Assembly: GCA_023412755.1 (NCBI GenBank) | Contig: JAEZCB010000137.1 | Location: forward strand, 1-7,686 | Direction: 5' to 3' | From: Bacteroidota bacterium | GTDB taxonomy: Bacteria; Bacteroidota; Bacteroidia; Flavobacteriales_F; PHOS-HE28 | Length of the DNA stretch: 7,686 nt | Shown: positions 6,013 to 7,686 of the stretch, piece after piece | Layout of the letters: every line of letters starts with the position of its first letter | How positions within the stretch are numbered: position 1 is the first letter of the stretch | Made by a program: the position numbers and the translations under genes | Notes under the pieces: generated by a model | What the model was told of the DNA's origin: nothing | The model's database searches: none | The model's input: only the letters and a program-made list of their open reading frames with translations

Positions 6013-7686
6013 CTATTCCTCCTCCTTCATACTGATCCCGAGTTCTTCAAGCTGGTCCTGATCGATCCTGCTTGGTGCATCGATCATCGTATCCCTTCCG
6101 GCATTGTTCTTCGGGAAGGCGATGAACTCCCGGATATCGGTGCGGTGACCGAAAAGGGCCACCCAGCGATCGAAGCCGAAGGCGCAACCGCCATGCGGTG
6201 GTGCACCGTATTCGAATGCATCCATGAGGAATCCGAACTTGTACCGCGCATCCTCATCGGAAAAACCAAGTACGCGGAACATGGCCTCCTGCATGCTGCG
6301 ATCATATATGCGGATGCTGCCGCCACCGATCTCCGTACCATTGATCACCAGATCGTAGGCGTTGGCCTTCACGCTTCCGGGATCGCTTTCCAGCTTATGT
6401 GCGTCGGCAGGTGTGGGTGCAGTGAAAGGATGATGCATGGCATGCCAGCGGCCGTTCTCTTCATCCTGTTCCAGCAACGGGAAATCGACCACCCAAAGTG
6501 GCTTGAAGACGCGCGGATCCCTTAGGCCCAGCTGATCGCCCAGGTGGAGGCGCAGGTCGTTCAATTGCTTGCGCACCTTGTCTCTCGGACCAGCCATGAT
6601 GCAGAGCAGATCACCGAGTTCCATTCCGGCGGCCGCGGCCCACTTCTCCAACTGCGCAGGCGGATAGAATTTATCAACGGTACTCTTCAAGCCTTCGCCG
6701 GTCCATTTCAGGAATACGATGCCGGTGGCTCCGATCTGTGGGCGCTTCACCCATTCAATGAGCGCATCGGTCTGTTTGCGGCTCCAGCTGGCACATCCTC
6801 TGGCATTGATACCCACCACAAGTTCAGCTTCATCAAAGACCTTGAATCCGAAACCGCGTACGTGGTCCGGAAGTCCGGTGGTTTCCACCGCCCCATGTTT
6901 GATGGAACCGCGAACCTCCGGCGAACTTGCGGCCAGGGCGGGATCGAACGGGTCAGCGGGTGTGTGGAGCAAAGGCTGTGGATCCCGGCTGGGCGGGGGG
7001 GTGGAGCCGAGTTCCACGAATTCCATCCCAAAACGGAGATCCGGCTTGTCGCTTCCATAGAGACGCATGGCATCAACATACCGCATGCGTGGGAAGGGTC
7101 CATGGAACTCTTCGCCAAGGATGCTTTTGAAGAGATGCTTGGCCATGCCTTCGAAGGTCTCCAGCACATCATCGCGCTCAACGAAGGCCATTTCGCAATC
7201 GATCTGCGTGAATTCCGGCTGGCGGTCCGCGCGCAGGTCTTCATCGCGGAAGCACTTCACGATCTGGAAATACCTGTCGAAGCCAGCCACCATGAGCAGC
7301 TGCTTGAATGTTTGGGGGCTTTGGGGCAGCGCATAGAACTCCCCGGCATTCATGCGGCTTGGGACCACGAAATCCCGTGCTCCTTCCGGCGTGCTCTTGA
7401 TCAACACCGGTGTTTCCACCTCCAGGAATCCTTTGCCACTGAGGTATTGCCGCACCTCCATGGCCATGCGATGGCGTAACTCCATATTCCGGCGGACCAT
7501 GTCGCGGCGCAGATCCAGATAGCGGTATTTCATCCGCAGTTCATCACCGCCATCCGTTTCGTCCTCGATGGTGAAGGGAGGTGTCTTCGCGGCATTGAGC
7601 ACCTTGAGGCCGGTAACGATGATCTCGATCTCTCCGGTCGGGATGTGGGCGTTCTTGTTCTCCCGTTCCTTCACCGTTCCTTCAGC
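6013..7686 (-). CDS. aspS: Aspartyl-tRNA synthetase, bacterial type, N-terminus cut by window edge
   Basis: 557 residues are visible; the frame is open to the window end (AEGTVKEREN), so the anticodon-binding domain, about 80 residues, is largely missing. The enzyme charges tRNA-Asp with aspartate in the cytoplasm. Visible signatures, in order, are the linker LRMKYRYLDLRR, motif 1 (FLEVETPVL..STPEGARDF), the ALPQSPQ.FKQLLM substrate loop, motif 2 (FRDEDLRADRQPEFTQID), YGSDKPDLRF, the GAD insertion domain from about VFDEAELVVGIN, AMHHPFTAP, and motif 3 (GFDRWVALF) with AFPKNNAGRD at the end. All catalytic landmarks are intact. An unusual extra stretch of about 48 residues sits between FVEL and HVRGFGF (see its own entry). 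The GTG at 7674 is an internal valine, not a start. The stop is 3 bp from that of the converging propeller gene. Discriminating versus non-discriminating specificity cannot be judged without the N-terminus. Confidence 0.95.
   Translation of the reverse strand, partial: AEGTVKERENKNAHIPTGEIEIIVTGLKVLNAAKTPPFTIEDETDGGDELRMKYRYLDLRRDMVRRNMELRHRMAMEVRQYLSGKGFLEVETPVLIKSTPEGARDFVVPSRMNAGEFYALPQSPQTFKQLLMVAGFDRYFQIVKCFRDEDLRADRQPEFTQIDCEMAFVERDDVLETFEGMAKHLFKSILGEEFHGPFPRMRYVDAMRLYGSDKPDLRFGMEFVELGSTPPPSRDPQPLLHTPADPFDPALAASSPEVRGSIKHGAVETTGLPDHVRGFGFKVFDEAELVVGINARGCASWSRKQTDALIEWVKRPQIGATGIVFLKWTGEGLKSTVDKFYPPAQLEKWAAAAGMELGDLLCIMAGPRDKVRKQLNDLRLHLGDQLGLRDPRVFKPLWVVDFPLLEQDEENGRWHAMHHPFTAPTPADAHKLESDPGSVKANAYDLVINGTEIGGGSIRIYDRSMQEAMFRVLGFSDEDARYKFGFLMDAFEYGAPPHGGCAFGFDRWVALFGHRTDIREFIAFPKNNAGRDTMIDAPSRIDQDQLEELGISMKEEE
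6865..7008 (-). other. In-frame proline-rich insertion within aspS, possible coding palindromic element
   Basis: These 48 codons read from GSTPPPSRDP to ETTGLPD and separate the conserved AspRS segments EFVEL and HVRGFGFKVFDEAELVVG. In other bacterial AspRS proteins I know, these are joined by only two or three residues. The stretch has 10 prolines and no resemblance to the rest of the enzyme. On the plus strand it holds a 6-bp hairpin (CGGTGG-TTT-CCACCG, 6876-6890), a 7-bp inverted pair (CGGGATC 6939-6945, GATCCCG 6981-6987) and a run of seven Gs (6995-7001). The frame is uninterrupted, so the enzyme is probably functional. Its nature as a mobile or repeated element is inference. Confidence 0.55.

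Noticed and set aside
6991..7001. Seven-G run in aspS as a sign of a sequencing frameshift
   Set aside because: The frame stays open and family motifs are intact on both sides in the same frame, so a compensated error is unlikely, though the run is a spot to verify.
6544..7479. 311-codon open frame on the plus strand inside aspS
   Set aside because: It lies antisense to conserved AspRS motifs, resembles no known family and is explained by codon bias of the real gene.
7672..7674. GTG at 7674 as the aspS start
   Set aside because: The frame continues to the window edge as AEGTVKEREN, a normal internal AspRS segment, and the N-terminal domain must lie outside.

Overview
The window looks like chromosomal DNA from a GC-rich member of the Bacteroidota, possibly a Flavobacteriales-type lineage. 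Three things point there: a secreted beta-propeller protein ending in a type IX secretion (T9SS) sorting domain, a gene order of ExbB, small membrane protein, ExbD, ExbD with the long ExbD subtype usual in that phylum, and weak or absent Shine-Dalgarno sequences. No phage, transposase, CRISPR or RNA gene is visible. The phylum call is well supported; any finer placement is inference.

Layout. (1) Bases 1-1790, plus strand: the tail of an ExbB/TolQ-type proton-channel gene, a four-helix membrane protein of unknown function, and two dissimilar ExbD/TolR-type genes. Together they form one inner-membrane, proton-motive-force-driven motor operon. It ends at a perfect 11-bp hairpin (1811-1836) that also lies at the end of the opposing operon. 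(2) Bases 1850-4338, minus strand, read right to left: a VOC/glyoxalase-fold protein, a GuaD-type guanine deaminase joined to it by an ATGA stop/start overlap, and two tandem paralogues of membrane-anchored MtfA-like (M90) zinc peptidases. Spacing suggests one operon. (3) Bases 4369-6009, plus strand: an exported seven-bladed SBBP-repeat propeller with a C-terminal T9SS domain. Its start codon is only 30 bp from that of the divergent VOC gene. (4) Bases 6013-7686, minus strand: aspartyl-tRNA synthetase, truncated at its N-terminus by the window edge. Only 3 bp separate its stop codon from that of the propeller gene.

Most of the window is ordinary housekeeping and envelope biology. The feature most worth checking is an in-frame, proline-rich stretch of about 48 codons (6865-7008) in aspS, at the junction between the catalytic core and the GAD domain, where other bacterial AspRS proteins have only a few residues. 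It contains inverted repeats and could be a protein-coding palindromic element or a lineage-specific expansion. Secondary points are the helical insertion in the first ExbD, the uncharacterised membrane protein inside the motor operon, and the duplicated, membrane-tethered M90 peptidases next to a purine-salvage enzyme.
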